From Boesenbergia rotunda (lineage: Eukaryota > Streptophyta > Magnoliopsida > Zingiberales > Zingiberaceae), in NCBI GenBank assembly GCA_024364735.1, contig JAGFNQ010005237.1, positions 82,501-146,500 of the forward strand: a stretch of 64,000 bases of DNA. The letters are read 5' to 3'. A program made the translations under genes and the position numbers. Numbering within the stretch: the first letter of the stretch is position 1; every line of letters begins with the position of its first letter. Below the pieces are notes generated by a model that saw nothing but the letters and a program-made list of their open reading frames with translations, searched no databases and was not told the DNA's origin. Below, one piece after another: positions 1-11,704 of the stretch.

Positions 1-1276
1 TCCCACTACTTTCTTTAGATATAAACTCTCTTTCCAAGAAAGTGGCATATCGAGCAACAATAACTTTGTGCTCACTTGGGAGATAAAATTGGTATCCCAT
101 TGTAGCCTTGGGATAACCTACAAACATGCACTTTATGGATCTTGCTGCAAGCTTATTAGAATTTTCATTCTTCACATAAGCATCACAACCCCATATCTTA
201 AGATAAGACAAATTTGGTTTCTTTCCAAACCATAATTCATAAGGAGTCTTGTCTACTGACTTGGTTGGAACTCGGTTATGTATGTATGCCGCTATTTCTA
301 AGGCATAGCCCCAGAAGGACATTGGAAGACTTGCATGACTCATCATTGATCTAACCATTTCCATGAGTGTGCGATTTCTCCTTTCCGAAACACCATTCCA
401 CTCCGGCGTTCTAGAAGGTGTAAGTTGGGAAACTATGCCACACTCTTTTAGGTAATCAATGAACTCTTGGCTTAGATACTCGCCACCTCGATCACTTCGA
501 AGAGCTTTAATCTTTTTGCCACTTTGATTTTCTACCTCGTTCTTGAACTCCTTGAACTTATCTAGAGTTTCAGACTTATGCCTCATTAAGTAGATATATC
601 CATATCTGCTTAAATCATCAGTAAAAGTCACGAAGTAGGTATAAGCTCCTCTAGCCTGAACTTGCAATGGACCACACACATCACTATGTATGAGTTCTAG
701 TAGTTCCTTTGCCCGTTCACCTATCTTGGTGAAAGGTTTCTTGGTCATTTTACCTTGTAAACATGCTACGCATGTATCTATGGGCTCTAACTCAAAAGAG
801 TCCAAATACCCATTACTGAGTAATTTAGCAATGCGTTTTTGGGTTACATGACCAAGTCTACAGTGCCAGAGATATGTCAAGTTTGAGTCATGCAATTTCT
901 GTTTCTTGCTTTCAACACAATAAATCGGTTCATCTAAGTTAAGAACATAAAGACCGTTATTCATTGAACCATTCCCATAGAATATATTATTCAAATAAAA
1001 GGAGCATAACTTGTCCTTGAATTGAAATACAAATCCCTTGGCGCCCAAACATGACACCGAAATGATATTCTTTGAGAAACTAGGAACAAAATAACAGTTT
1101 TCTAAATTCAAAACTAGTCCACTAGGCAAATTTATTGAATAAGTTCCCACAGCTAATGCAGCAACTCTAGCCCCATTAGCCACTCGTAGGTCCATCTCGC
1201 CTTTGGACAACCGTCTGCAGTCACTTAGACCCTGCATGTTCGCACAAATGTGAGAACTACTTCCAGAATCTATAAC
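1..1276 (-). CDS. pol: Copia pol: protease and integrase part (partial)
   Basis: Open on the minus strand from just after the gag stop to the window edge, about 425 codons, no internal stop seen. The first residues read VIDSGSSSHIC, the aspartic protease site (DSG). Next comes the GAG-pre-integrase/zinc region (LWHCRLGHV, then TCVACLQGK). The integrase core follows: HSDVCGPL (first Asp), RSDRGGEYLSQEF (second Asp) and PEWNGVSERRNRTLME (Glu of DDE). Reverse transcriptase and RNase H are outside the window. In this family gag and pol are normally one polyprotein and a Trp usually precedes the protease Asp region; here that codon is TAG, which divides the two frames. The protein would process the polyprotein and insert element cDNA. 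Confidence 0.88.
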
Positions 1277-2173
1277 CTATGATGAAGAAACAGAAAGATT
1301 GCACTCTATCATAAAGATACCTGAAGCATCCGCTCCACTGACATTCTTCTTCATGAAAATATAGCAGTTTTTCTTCCAGTGACCTTTCTTGCCACAGTAG
1401 AAGCATACGGCCTCCTTCTCATTAGATTTGGGCACCTGCGTCCCCTTTTTGAGCTTCTTCTGAGCTTGATATTCGGGATTCTTCACTGCATTAGCCTTGG
1501 GATTAGATTTCCCGGTGCTAGGGCGCTTGTTGGTCTTTCTTACCATCATTGTATGCAGTGAAGGATTTACCTTCATATCCTTCTCAGCAGTTTTCAGCAT
1601 TGTCATCAGATCAGTCAAACTCTTGTCCATACTGTTCATGTTGAAGTTCAACACGAACTGGGAAAAAGATGGAGGTAGCGACGACAAGACCAAGTCAATA
1701 GCCAAGTCCTGGTCCAACTTGAAACCCAAGCTCTCGAGCCTTTCTATGTACCCGATCATCTTGAGTACATGGGGCCCAACTTGATTTCCTTCCTCCAGCA
1801 TGGTACGAAACAATGCTCGAGAGGTATCATACCTCTCAACTCTCGCACTCTCTTGGAAGAGCTCACGCAAGTGCTGATCAATCTCCCTAGCACTCATGTT
1901 CTCATGCTGTCTCTGTAACTCGGGAGACATAGATGACAGCATGATGCATTGCACATCCAGTGCATCTTCCAAGTACTGAGAGTAATATGACTGATCTTCC
2001 TCCGATGCGTTTAGCGCAGGCTCATTCATAGGTTCGTCTTCGAGCACGTAAATTTTTCTCTCGTGTCTCAAGACAATTTTCAGTTTCCTATACCATTCCA
2101 GGTAGTTTGAACCGAGGAGGACATTCTCTTTCTCGAGAATACTTCGCAACGAAAGGGTACTTGTGTTTGCCAT
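1277..2173 (-). CDS. gag: Copia Gag polyprotein
   Basis: 298 residues, beginning MANTSTLSLRSILEKENVL, a start typical of plant Tnt1-94-like Gag. The first two thirds form the Gag/UBN2 capsid-like region (LGSNYLEWYRKLKIVLRHE; LRELFQESARVERYDTSRAL). A basic linker leads to one CCHC zinc knuckle near residues 257-270 (CFYCGKKGHWKKNC), which binds RNA in this family. The frame ends at a TAG at 1,277-1,279 immediately before the protease; the downstream frame continues in phase, so the stop looks like a Trp TGG to TAG change rather than a natural terminus. Gag forms the cytoplasmic particle in which reverse transcription happens. Confidence 0.92.
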   Translation of the reverse strand: MANTSTLSLRSILEKENVLLGSNYLEWYRKLKIVLRHERKIYVLEDEPMNEPALNASEEDQSYYSQYLEDALDVQCIMLSSMSPELQRQHENMSAREIDQHLRELFQESARVERYDTSRALFRTMLEEGNQVGPHVLKMIGYIERLESLGFKLDQDLAIDLVLSSLPPSFSQFVLNFNMNSMDKSLTDLMTMLKTAEKDMKVNPSLHTMMVRKTNKRPSTGKSNPKANAVKNPEYQAQKKLKKGTQVPKSNEKEAVCFYCGKKGHWKKNCYIFMKKNVSGADASGIFMIECNLSVSSS

Positions 2174-2950
2174 CTAAAATTTAAAGCAGAGTTTTAGTAT
2201 TTATGGAATATATTTAATAAAGGACTTTATAACTCCTATTATTTTATTCAGGTCCAACAGCCCCCACTGTTAGAATCGGGAATTGGTTGGTAACAATTCC
2301 TAATAGAATCGAAATCCTGAATCATATAGTATGCACACAGCTGAGCTGTACCTACATGCTATATTCATCAAGTAGGCCTTAACTTGCCAATCACCAATCT
2401 CTGTAACTTTCGATATACTTTTGTCGAGCCTTATATTCTCAACACTTGCCCCTCAAATCAATTGACCTTAGCTGAGCTAAACAAGTCAACGAATTTGATT
2501 TAAGTCGACCCACTAATAATTATGATAAATTATAGATGTTTTGACACAAGCCCACAGCTGAGCTGTACCGACTCATGTAAAAACTCTAACTATCATCACA
2601 GTTATTAATGGAGGGCTTTCAACAAATCTTGACTTAATATTTAAGGGATTTACAATTATTAAAATGTCTCACCATTAATTTACTTCTTGTGCATCCACAC
2701 AATCTCATTACGAGATCTATCTCTATGAAACTTGAAGTAATCATGTACTTCAACCATAAGGAATTCATATCTAAATCATAACATATATTTCTCTACAGGT
2801 TTGATAGATAAAATTCATTCCTACGTTTCTATCTTGAAATGTTAAATTATAACACATGAGATAAATAAAAATTTCTTCGAAATCTCTCGAAGTACTAATC
2901 TTCAAAAATTTGAAGAAGAGGTTTTGAACTATATGATCCAACCACGATTA
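2174..2950 (-). other. Untranslated leader of the Copia element
   Basis: About 780 bp between the primer-binding site and the gag start. AT-rich, no long open frame. The motif 'cacagctgagctgtacc' occurs twice (about 2,336 and 2,551), so the leader contains a diverged internal duplication. Confidence 0.6.
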
Positions 2951-2962
2951 GCTCTGATACCA
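2951..2962 (-). promoter_or_regulatory. Primer-binding site (initiator tRNA-Met)
   Basis: The minus strand reads TGGTATCAGAGC, complementary to the 3' end of plant initiator tRNA-Met. It lies one base inside the LTR end, as expected for a Copia primer-binding site. Confidence 0.9.
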
Positions 2963-2963
2963 C

Positions 2964-4618
2964 TGTTGGGTTCTGAGCGCAGCGGAATATTTATAATAAA
3001 GCAAAAATCTGCTCTTAAATCATGGATCTTTTCGTGGTACATATAGTTCTAAACAAAATGATGTGAAAATAAGCATAAACTGAAAACATACCTTGTAATC
3101 CTTTGCTTATTTGTGAATAATATCACGAACAGATGAGAGCCCCACGTGTGACTCCTCTAGCGGTATCCACGCGCACAAGATCACGAACTAGATGATCCGT
3201 TAGGTGCTAGCCACTTGGATCGACAGAATTCTTTCGGATGCACTACGGATCTGGAGATGCGTCTCCAACTAGAGAAGAAGTAGGTTGCCGAAGGCTTCCC
3301 GAGAGAGATGGAGAGAAATCGCACAAGAGAGGCAAAGGAGAAGTGTTTTTCACTCTTCTTCCAAGGGTGGCTATATATAGCCTCCAAGGAAGATGAAGAG
3401 ACATGACTCTTCATATTCTTCATTAATTTATCATAATTGCGACTTTTGAAATTCTCCACTAATAATCATTAATAGAGACTTTTCATCTTCTCCATTAATA
3501 ATAATTAATAGAGACTCTTCATCTTCTCCATTATTGCCACAATAATTGTGACCTTTCATATTCTCCAAAGAGAATAAGAGATAAATTTACTCTCTCTTCT
3601 CTTCATCAAATAAATCCATATTTGATCTTGATCCGTTCTCGCTTCCGATATTTCAGAAATAATTAATAATCCAATTAATTCTTATTCAGAAATAATAAAT
3701 TGATTGATTTTAGTATCCACTAAAATAATCAACTATAGATACTGTTCGCGTCTATGTGCTATGCGTGCGACCCTCTAGGTTCTATACACGAAGGTAGTGT
3801 AAATCCATACACAGACTAAGGTAACCGTCTAGCAACAGTTTTTAGCCACCCAACGTGATAGAATATTAGTTATAAACTAAAACCTCCATGAACCGATTAC
3901 TGTGTAATTCAATCTCTTCATCTTTATCCTACATCCCAATTAATTCGGTGCAGTATGCATCATCACCAATTAATTGTTTTACTTGATTTCCAAGATATAA
4001 TAGACTCATCTTGAATGATAATCATTCCTCCCATGGCCATGGATTTCGAGTCACTAATATCTCTATCAAGCGGCCAGGATGTTAACTCCCAAATCCAAGA
4101 GAGCGATGAATCCTCTATTGACACAACACTATTCTCTCTACGTTTTGTCATACACCCAATTACTGTATTAATCACAATCCGATTAAAGTTTGCTTTTAAC
4201 GGCATCAAACTGCATAACTCCACGCATAGAATATATGAAGGTCTCAAGTCAAAAGATCAGTTACACTCGTTCATTAAGACGAACTACCAATGATGCTTAA
4301 TATGTTGTGTTCTCCTAAGCGGGTCGTGTCCAGTGTACCTCTAAACTCAAGGCACCCCCAAGTACAACTTGGATATCCATCCCTCCGGTCTATCTTGACC
4401 TAGTCATACTTAGCGTTGATCTAGATATTATGTCCCCTCTAGATATCTATCCGATCAAGGACGATTTTCAGAATAATATAACAATTAATCTGTGGGACTT
4501 TATCACTAATTATATACGTACAGAAAAGTAAATGATTAATGTCAAATACTTGTCTTTATTAAAATAATTATCCATAAATACATAAAAGTGTCTTGACACA
4601 TCAGTGCACACACTAACA
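2964..4618 (-). repeat. 5' LTR of the Copia element
   Basis: The end next to the primer-binding site is sharp (plus strand TGTTGGGTTCTG at 2,964). The outer end is placed at the last 'ctaaca' before sequence changes character at 4,618; this end is less certain by some tens of bases because the partner LTR is not in the window. A palindromic TATA box (gctatatatagc, 3,370-3,381) is placed for minus-strand transcription towards gag. Confidence 0.75.
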
Positions 4619-4619
4619 C

Positions 4620-4906
4620 ACCCCTCACGCCCGCAGCCGAAGTTGCAACCTAATTCCAAATCTGATGTAGTTGAAGGTTCCAAATTACCCGAATACACTT
4701 TTCAGAGGAAGCGGAAGAGGGGATGCATGCATAGTAAAGTTGGTTCCAATTCCCCAGAGGAAAAATGTCTAAGAAAAATGGACAACGATAATGTTTTGGT
4801 GGAGAACCACAAATCTAGCATGGTAGTGGAATCATCTAGAGACAGCAGGAGGATGACACAGGTTGCTCGCCAGGTTAGTGAAATTTGCTCATCACTTTAT
4901 TGTTAG
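4620..4906 (+). pseudogene. Orphan exon-like remnant next to the Copia LTR
   Basis: Open plus-strand frame rich in Lys, Arg and Ser, with segments EYTFQRKRKRGC and ESSRDSRRMTQVARQ. A plausible splice donor (CAG|GTTAGT, about 4,873) follows the last codons, so the true exon would end there. I do not recognise the family. The 5' side is abruptly replaced by the LTR at 4,618, so the start of the gene is missing. On the opposite strand a GC-rich block at 5,180-5,440 ends in CACTGAG|GTAAGG, which looks like a first non-coding exon of a minus-strand gene; the two readings conflict. Either way this is probably the relic of a gene split by the retrotransposon. It could also be chance coding. Confidence 0.3.
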
Positions 4907-5735
4907 ACCGCAGTAAATTGAGATTTCACCTACTATAGAAATGTTGTACTACTTCGATTTGTGTGCTTAAACATTTCTATCAAATTCTATAAAAGAGAAA
5001 ACAACAGGTGCATTGTTCAATCGAAAGCACAAGTCGGGTTCTAGTTCCTATATTCGACCACAGAGAACAACAGCAAAATTCGACTGAAATAGGCAGAGGA
5101 AAAATCCATATCAAGAATTGGCAACTTCAGGACCAAAACTCATCCCTACGAGCACAGTTAACAAAAATCTATCCTTACCTCAGTGGTGGCTTCAATCGAG
5201 TGGAGAGAGAGATAAAGAAGCCTCCCGCGTCGGCCGACTAGCAGAGGAAAGGCGCCTCGAACGGAAGATCAACGTGGTCGGCGATCGCCGGAGTGCGTTG
5301 GCGGCGCTGGGTGCTGATCGAAACAGGAAAATCGCAGAGGTGGAGAAAACTTTTCGGACGGAAGAAAAGTTCGTGCGATGAGGAAAACCATAGTAGGGTT
5401 TAATAGTTATGGCACTTTTGCAATAAGCCCTCTTATTTGTCATTATTGCAACCTCTTCTTAATTTTAGTTTTATGCATTTAAAACCCCTAAGTTTTCTTA
5501 TTTAACCGTCTTTCTAGCAGAAGCATTGATGTCATTTTTTGTCTTCCTCTTAACTGCAGTATTCAACCGGGACACTGAAATTAGAGAAGCGTCCTCTTTT
5601 CCATTTAAAGCTCCTAAACCAGATCTTGGTTTGTTTTCTCTTGCGCTTCAATACCCACTTCCGAGCTATCATGGTATCATGTAAAGGATTTTCTTCCTTC
5701 ATTGCCAACTATCTCCTATACACATCAAAATCAAC
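4907..5735. other. Intergenic, GC-rich block at 5.2-5.4 kb
   Basis: Contains a GC-rich, CpG-containing stretch (5,190-5,400) resembling a gene's 5' end on the minus strand, followed by AT-rich sequence. No confident gene. Confidence 0.4.
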
Positions 5736-6681
5736 TGATCCTATCGCGAAGTGAGTCGGACGCCCTTACAGCTGAGTGAGCCTCCGGGAAGAGTGAGGTC
5801 GCTGAGGTGGCTTAACGAACCGGCTCGCCCCTAACCTGCGAGACAAAGACTTAGAATCCGCCAGGAAAAGTCCCCGGCCAGATACTCCAACGGTCAAGTC
5901 AGTACATGACGGTGGCGATGGAAGACAATAGAACAGTATGAAATTGCACTATCGCGCGTCCCTGGGAAATACGGAGTGAGGAGGTATATGTAGACGAGGA
6001 AGCTGACAGGTTCTGCCCCGTCTGCTACCTGCCGTCATATAGCGAGGACAAGGTAATGCATGTCCAGAGGTGGCAGGATAAAGTGACACATGCTGTATTA
6101 AGAAAAGGGGTACTGTCAACTTAAGGGTTGGCGTCGTTGGATGCCGCTCGGCCTGACACCAAGGCATGTGGTCGATGTACGGGGGACAAGATGTGGCAGG
6201 AAGATCAATACCACGGCGAGATATCCGCCACTGGAGGCCAGGATGGCTCCGGTCCTACGCCGACCCCGTACAGCCTCTGATAGTCCGGTGTCAGGGAGTG
6301 GTTATGCCGACTGGGGCACGGAGTAACGAGGCCAACTGCGGGCCTATGAGGGTGCCGACTGGGGCACTGAGTAACAAGGTCAGCTGAGGGCCTATGAGGG
6401 TGCCGACTGGGGCACTGAGTAACATCTCCTCCGGCTCGGGCTTACCCTCGGAGCGTGGGCCGCCACGTGTCGGCGGGGAGCCGAGCTTGGAGAGTCTTAG
6501 AGCATGACCATTTGACTCAGGATCGGACTGCTACTGAACTATGTGGGCCTCGACGCGGAAGCCCGGGGGCCTGAGCCCGCTTGCCCCCTCCCTAACGGGC
6601 TCGTTCAGCACACTAACCATCTCCCTTCTGACTGAGCCCCAGGCTATCGGGCCAGGTTACGCGCAAGCTGACCCGGGATCA
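5736..6681 (+). mobile_element. Solo LTR, TGATCC...GGATCA family, copy 1
   Basis: Begins TGATCCTATCGCG and ends CCCGGGATCA, so the ends are inverted TGATCC/GGATCA. The 5 bases outside are TCAAC (5,731-5,735) and TCAAT (6,682-6,686), a one-mismatch target-site duplication. A second element at 24,680-25,629 has the same ends, near-identical length and shared blocks (for example 'tccccggycagatactcc'). There is no coding sequence or second LTR, so this is a solo LTR left by recombination. It holds a 48-bp tandem repeat (about 6,305-6,425; unit starting 'tgccgactggggcac'), roughly 2.5 copies. Superfamily not assigned; Gypsy-like is a guess. Confidence 0.82.
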
Positions 6682-7181
6682 TCAATGAAAATAAATGTGA
6701 CAACAAAAATTATCGGATGGTAGTTCAAAACACAACTCACTCAATAAAAATAATGCCTATACACTAATGTCCACTTATCGTCGTCTGGATCGTCGTAATA
6801 TAACACAAAACAAAAGATAGAAGCAATCCAAGTGCTCGACAACAACAGTGCAACACGGAAGAGTTAAATAAAATCACCTACTATACAAAATGAAAGATGG
6901 AAACATTCCAAGTGTTCAATGACAAAAAAGCAACAATAAAGAATCAAATAAAAACACCTACCACAGCTAGGTGATAAACCATCCCACATCAAGGTTCATA
7001 CAGTTAAATTTACGGTTACCAGTTTTTGAATATCAGATACCACAAGTAGGCTTAACTCTTCAAATAAATCATCCCACAGTTTGTAACAAAAACCTTCCAA
7101 AGGCAACTAAAATTCAAAAACAAAAACAGTCAATCATAACAAATCAAGAGCCATAAAAAGCTGAAACCAGACATTAGCTAA
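6682..7181. other. Non-coding; diverged tandem duplication
   Basis: AT-rich flank downstream of the Harbinger transposase. Two consecutive diverged copies of an about 80-bp unit lie at 6,800-6,962 (each with 'ccaagtg.tc' and ending 'aaaatcaccta' or 'aaaacaccta'). No gene seen. Confidence 0.5.
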
Positions 7182-8519
7182 TTACGGATGATGCTCCACA
7201 TAATCATTCCACATATAGCTTGCAATTTCATCACGTATGTGTTCCATCTGAGTTGTTTGACCTGGATCAATTGGAATCGATTCTTGATTACCAAAATCAT
7301 CTTCAACTCCAAACATGAGTATATCATCAGAAGAGTATTCCATAAATAAATTATCCATTGCATGATGTCGACGTATGAAAGTATGCACCGCACAACATGC
7401 AACTGGAATTAATCTTTGCATAGTAATTGGATAGTTTGACATATCTTTTAAAATTCGAAACCTTGCTTTAAGCACTCCATTGCATCGCTCTATAATATTA
7501 CGACATGTATTATGCCTATAATTGAATAACTCTTCCTTCCCTCTTGGTCTGCCTTGGCGTCGATAATCTCTCAAGTGATAGCGTCGACCTCGATCGGAGC
7601 GAGAAACCCCGGCATATTTGGGTAACTAGAATCAACCAGATAAAATTGATCTGTGATAGTATTTCCATATTAATAATGTAAAACACCAAATAAATGAATA
7701 CACATATAGAGTTTTTTATATTACTTACCACCGCAAGGTTTAGGAAAATTATTTTCATGTCTTATCAGTGCGTTTATGAAAACTCTGGAATCATTTACTG
7801 TCCCCTCCCAGCCCGTATACACAAATGTAAAAAGCATATCAAAGTCACATGCAAGCATCACATTTTGTGTAACAATCATCTTTCTACCACGAAAAGATGT
7901 CTGAATTGATGTCGGTGCCCATGCTGATACGTGAGTCCCATCGATAGCTCCAAGGCAATTCTAAAATTACACAATGTCTTAGTAAGAATATATTATTAAT
8001 GTAACTTGACACATTAGGGTATAATATGTACCTTAAAATACGGAAACCACTTTAGATTATTCAATATGTGAGGATGGACACCATTGTATTCATACGGTCG
8101 AATTATATATATGTTCAATGTACAAACAACTCATAAAACTCGCTTGAACCACTTACTATAAGTGTACAATGAATGTTGAAATCGATCGGCACATATTTGA
8201 TGTCGTGTGTTGTGCCCGATGATTAGTAAGAACATAGCAACACCTTCTTCAACTGTAACTTTCTTTCCATCTTATAATAGATTCATCTCTTTTAATGTCC
8301 TACAAAAATTCACAAACACATGTTTTGACATACAAAAATTATCAAAGCAAACTTGGGTGCCCAAGAAATTCACAAACACATGATGCCTGACACGACATCC
8401 GATCAATATATCCAAGAAATTTACTCATGTTATGAAAAAAATCATTTGCGAGACCCAAAACTATAAGCAAATTATTATCTGGGCCTAATTCATCATATTC
8501 TTCATCAGAGCTTAACATG
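7182..8519 (-). pseudogene. PIF/Harbinger transposase (DDE_Tnp_4), decayed
   Basis: Minus-strand gene with recognisable exons. The first part (8,519 to about 8,037) starts MLSSDEEYDELGPDNN and continues through IGHNTRHQICADRFQHS, with several stop codons. Exon 7,960-7,729 encodes NCLGAIDGTHVSAWAP and GTVNDSRVFINAL, carrying the first two catalytic Asp residues, and ends at a GTAAGT donor. The last exon (7,650-7,182) encodes FYLVDSSYPNMPGFLAP, then RRYHLRDYRRQGRPRG and NYRHNTCRNIIERCNGVLK with the catalytic Glu. A one-base deletion near 7,597 shifts frame between GFLAP and RRYHLRD. Family members cut and paste elements with 3-bp target duplications. Its partner Myb-like gene lies at 15.7-16.7 kb on the same strand, now separated by inserted elements. 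Confidence 0.85.
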
Positions 8520-8699
8520 ATCTACGACAGAGTGATATTAAAATCAACACACGCATGCATAAAATTAAACATATCTTAAACATTAAATTCCAACACACAC
8601 ATAAATTCAAACATGTATTAAACATGTCTTAATCAACACACACATTCTTCAAAACATAGTATTCAACATTAAATTCCAAAATATAAAACATGTCTTAAA

Positions 8700-8704
8700 C
8701 ATTC
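8700..8704 (+). repeat. Target-site duplication CATTC (left)
   Basis: CATTC here and again at 15,578-15,582 brackets the nested block 8,705-15,577. Confidence 0.6.
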
Positions 8705-11199
8705 TTTCACACCCCCAGAGGCATATGCTTACTCGAAAATCGAGCAGCATCTCCCCCTGTACAGCGGATAAGTTGGGACTAATAATACATAATCTCACAA
8801 CATAAAAGATAGCTTGGCCATCATAACAGAAAATAAAGGCACAATCACGCAGTTTATATCAATATAAATGATAAAAATAAATTAAACTTAAACACTAGAA
8901 AACTGTTATTGTCTTTTAGCAAAAATAGAGCTAACGGAAATCTGAAATACCGACGAACTCCAACAGGAGTCCAAAAATGAATATATCTCTACTATGACAA
9001 TATCGAACTAATCAAATATACCCAGTCTAGGGAATAAAAATGCGGAAACAACGAAAACGCAAAAATAAAGTACTGCGACAGTAAATCATATAAGGAACAA
9101 ACTCGACTCCGTGGGACTGACAACTGAATCCTCTCCTGGCTCCAAGTAATGCAACTACCTGCTACCTAAAACAAAAATAGAAAGCAGGGGTGGTGAGTTC
9201 AGGCGGACTCTGCGGGTATATGAGTAGACAATAGCATGACATCATAAAGTTATAAGAAACATCAGACTACAACAGTGTACAGTCTCTAGGAATATAGAGG
9301 AACAACCAAATACGTATAAAACAACGCGAAACCTACGAGATAGCATAGTATCAAACCAGAACATGCATGTCAACCAAATGCAGCAACCATAGCTTATATA
9401 AATGCAACAAACACAAGAAAATGCATAAATGCAATAGATGCATATGATGTAATGACATGTGTCATCCCTGACGCCAGTCAAGCTGCCAACACATCACATC
9501 TGTGTAGTTCAGTGGGTTGGGTTGTGACAATTGTACGCACTCCAACGAATACTACTGATATATGTGATTGAGTGAACATGATGTTGGGAAGCCAACTACT
9601 CCAAAACCCCGATATATAGGGGGAGCTATCAACAGCTCTGATATCCCTCAGAAACAACTGTGAGGGTGTCAATTGTTTGCCTACAACTCCAACATTCACT
9701 GTATATGAGTGGTTGAGTGTGGCGTAACTGGATGGTTACTCCCACTCTAACAACTACCATAACAAGTAGTTGAGTGGCAAAGCAACTAGATGACTGACAA
9801 CGGCTTAACCATATGGAAGTCCAACAGTCATCAGTATGCAACGGTGCAGATATGGTGCATGATACAAATGCACAAACAATCGAATAACAACGAACAACCG
9901 AATAACAACGATGCAACTACAAAAAAACAACAACCCAGAAACTTGTTGGGGCAATCGACCCAAGTGTGATCGGGTAGATCATGGGATTTGATGTGTGTGT
10001 CAATATGATTAAGTTAGGGTTTCATGTTGATCTAATATGTGTATATGAGTGTGCAAGTTTGCAAGATATATATAGACTCAGTTGGACGTCTTCGGGTCCG
10101 GTAAAGGATGGTGTGTGGAGACAAGTCGTGGGCTTGTATGCATCCGAGGGACCGTGGACAAAGCAGGGAAGATGAGCCTGTTGGAACTTGGATGGCTAGA
10201 GAGGGGGGGTGAATGTAGCCAGACACTTGAAGTTTGGCACTTATGAAAATTCTGCGACTCAAAGGTTTAGTAGCACAGCGGAAGTAATAAAACAGAGTAT
10301 GCAGTAAACTAAACTCTAAGTTAATCACAAGAACAAGAACGCTAACAAGAGGATTTACAAGGTTCGGGGATAACTTGCCCCTACTCCTTGGCGTGCCCGT
10401 AAGGTGGGCGATCCCTTGATCGTCGGCAGATCAAGCCCCGGAAAATCCGGATAATAAGCAACCTCCTTCTCGGTGGAGTAACCTCTCCACAGCGTTTCAA
10501 CAAGGATAAAGTTTTAAGCACAATAAAACAAAAGAAGGATCTTACAGAGCACTTAGGACAGCAAGAACTCAGACAAACTTCTCCCGAGCTCCACTCAGCG
10601 CAGATCTCACGCAAGAATCCCCTTCTTCGTGTCTTCTCGCTGATGGACTCACCAAGCTTTCTGACTCTTCTTCCCAATGCTCAAGTAATAGATGGTTGCT
10701 TCAAAGATCGCAGTTGCTTGCTCTAGATGATGGAACAACAGATCGCACAAGCAAAAAGTGTAGAACTGATCGCGCATATACAGTATGGTTGTTAGAGCAA
10801 GAGTTGTGAGTTTTCGAGACTTGTTCGCCACCAAGCGCTTAAGTCTCTTCCACTCAGCTCCAGGTCACCACCTCACTGTAGCCTCCAGCTGCCCACCTAC
10901 AACACTCAGCTACCACTGAGCTCTTCTTTGACTCCCTGAGCTTCCCTCAGCAAAGCTCCAGTCAGCAGCTCCAGTCTGCAGCTCCAGCCGTTGCAATCTA
11001 AGATGGCAAATGGACAAACCTGCTCCAAGGAAAGGCCTCCATTGACTCTCCTTGAGTGTTTGAATCCATCCCTGTCACCTGCAGCTTAATCAGACCATTA
11101 GCACAGCAAATCATCAGAGAATCATGCATCAGAGATTAAGAGCAGAGATAGCAGTTATGTTCAGACGCGATCAGAGCGTCTGACAGCACATTTTGAATT

Positions 11200-11700
11200 A
11201 AAGTGATCGGTCACCAGACCGATCTAGGGCTCGTGGATCGGTCACCAGACCGATCCATCGCTTTGCTGGGGCTCCCAGCTTTCGTGGCCAATCTGGGCCT
11301 GATCGGTCACCGGACCGATCAGGTTGTGGCCTGATCGGTCACCGGACCGATCAGGCTCCTCTCTGACCGATCAGGCTCCAGCCTGATCGGTTATATGACG
11401 GAGTCCACGACACTGGATCGTTCTCCAGAACGGTCTGAACAATGTTCTAGATCGGTCATCAGACCGATCAGGAGCAGATCAGTAAGGTTCCCAAAAACCT
11501 ACTGGATGCTCCCTGATCGATCACCGGACCGATCAGGAGCAAAGCAGCAGGGGAACTCAACTCACTGTGGGCTCCCTGATCGGTCACCAGACCGATCAGG
11601 AGCCGAGCAGTGAGTGAAACGCATACTCCCTGATCGGTCACCAGACCGATCCACGAAGGAGCACCGTGCCAATCTCCCTGATCGGTCACCAGACCGATCC
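11200..11700 (+). repeat. Array of GATCGGTCAC..GACCGATC palindromes
   Basis: About nine full copies of a 20-bp near-palindrome (GATCGGTCACCAGACCGATC and variants) with irregular spacing of 30-70 bp, plus half copies. The spacers differ, so this is a dispersed short palindrome rather than a strict satellite. Confidence 0.9.
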
Positions 11701-11704
11701 AGGG

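Larger units (their letters stand above)
1..4618 (-). mobile_element. Ty1/Copia LTR retrotransposon, 5' part, cut by window edge
   Basis: Reading the minus strand from high to low coordinates gives LTR, primer-binding site, leader, gag and the beginning of pol. The order gag, protease, integrase is that of Copia elements (Tnt1-94-like). Reverse transcriptase, RNase H and the 3' LTR must lie beyond position 1. A target-site duplication cannot be tested because the other end is missing. The gag frame is intact, but one in-frame TAG separates it from an otherwise open pol frame, so the copy is young but probably not autonomous. The LTR abuts an exon-like remnant at 4.62 kb, suggesting insertion into or next to an old gene. 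Confidence 0.9.

Noticed and set aside
11395..11689. Frames with repeated RSPDRSGAEQ or IGLVTDQG units
   Set aside because: Translation of the GATCGGTCAC palindrome array in a solo LTR, not a protein.
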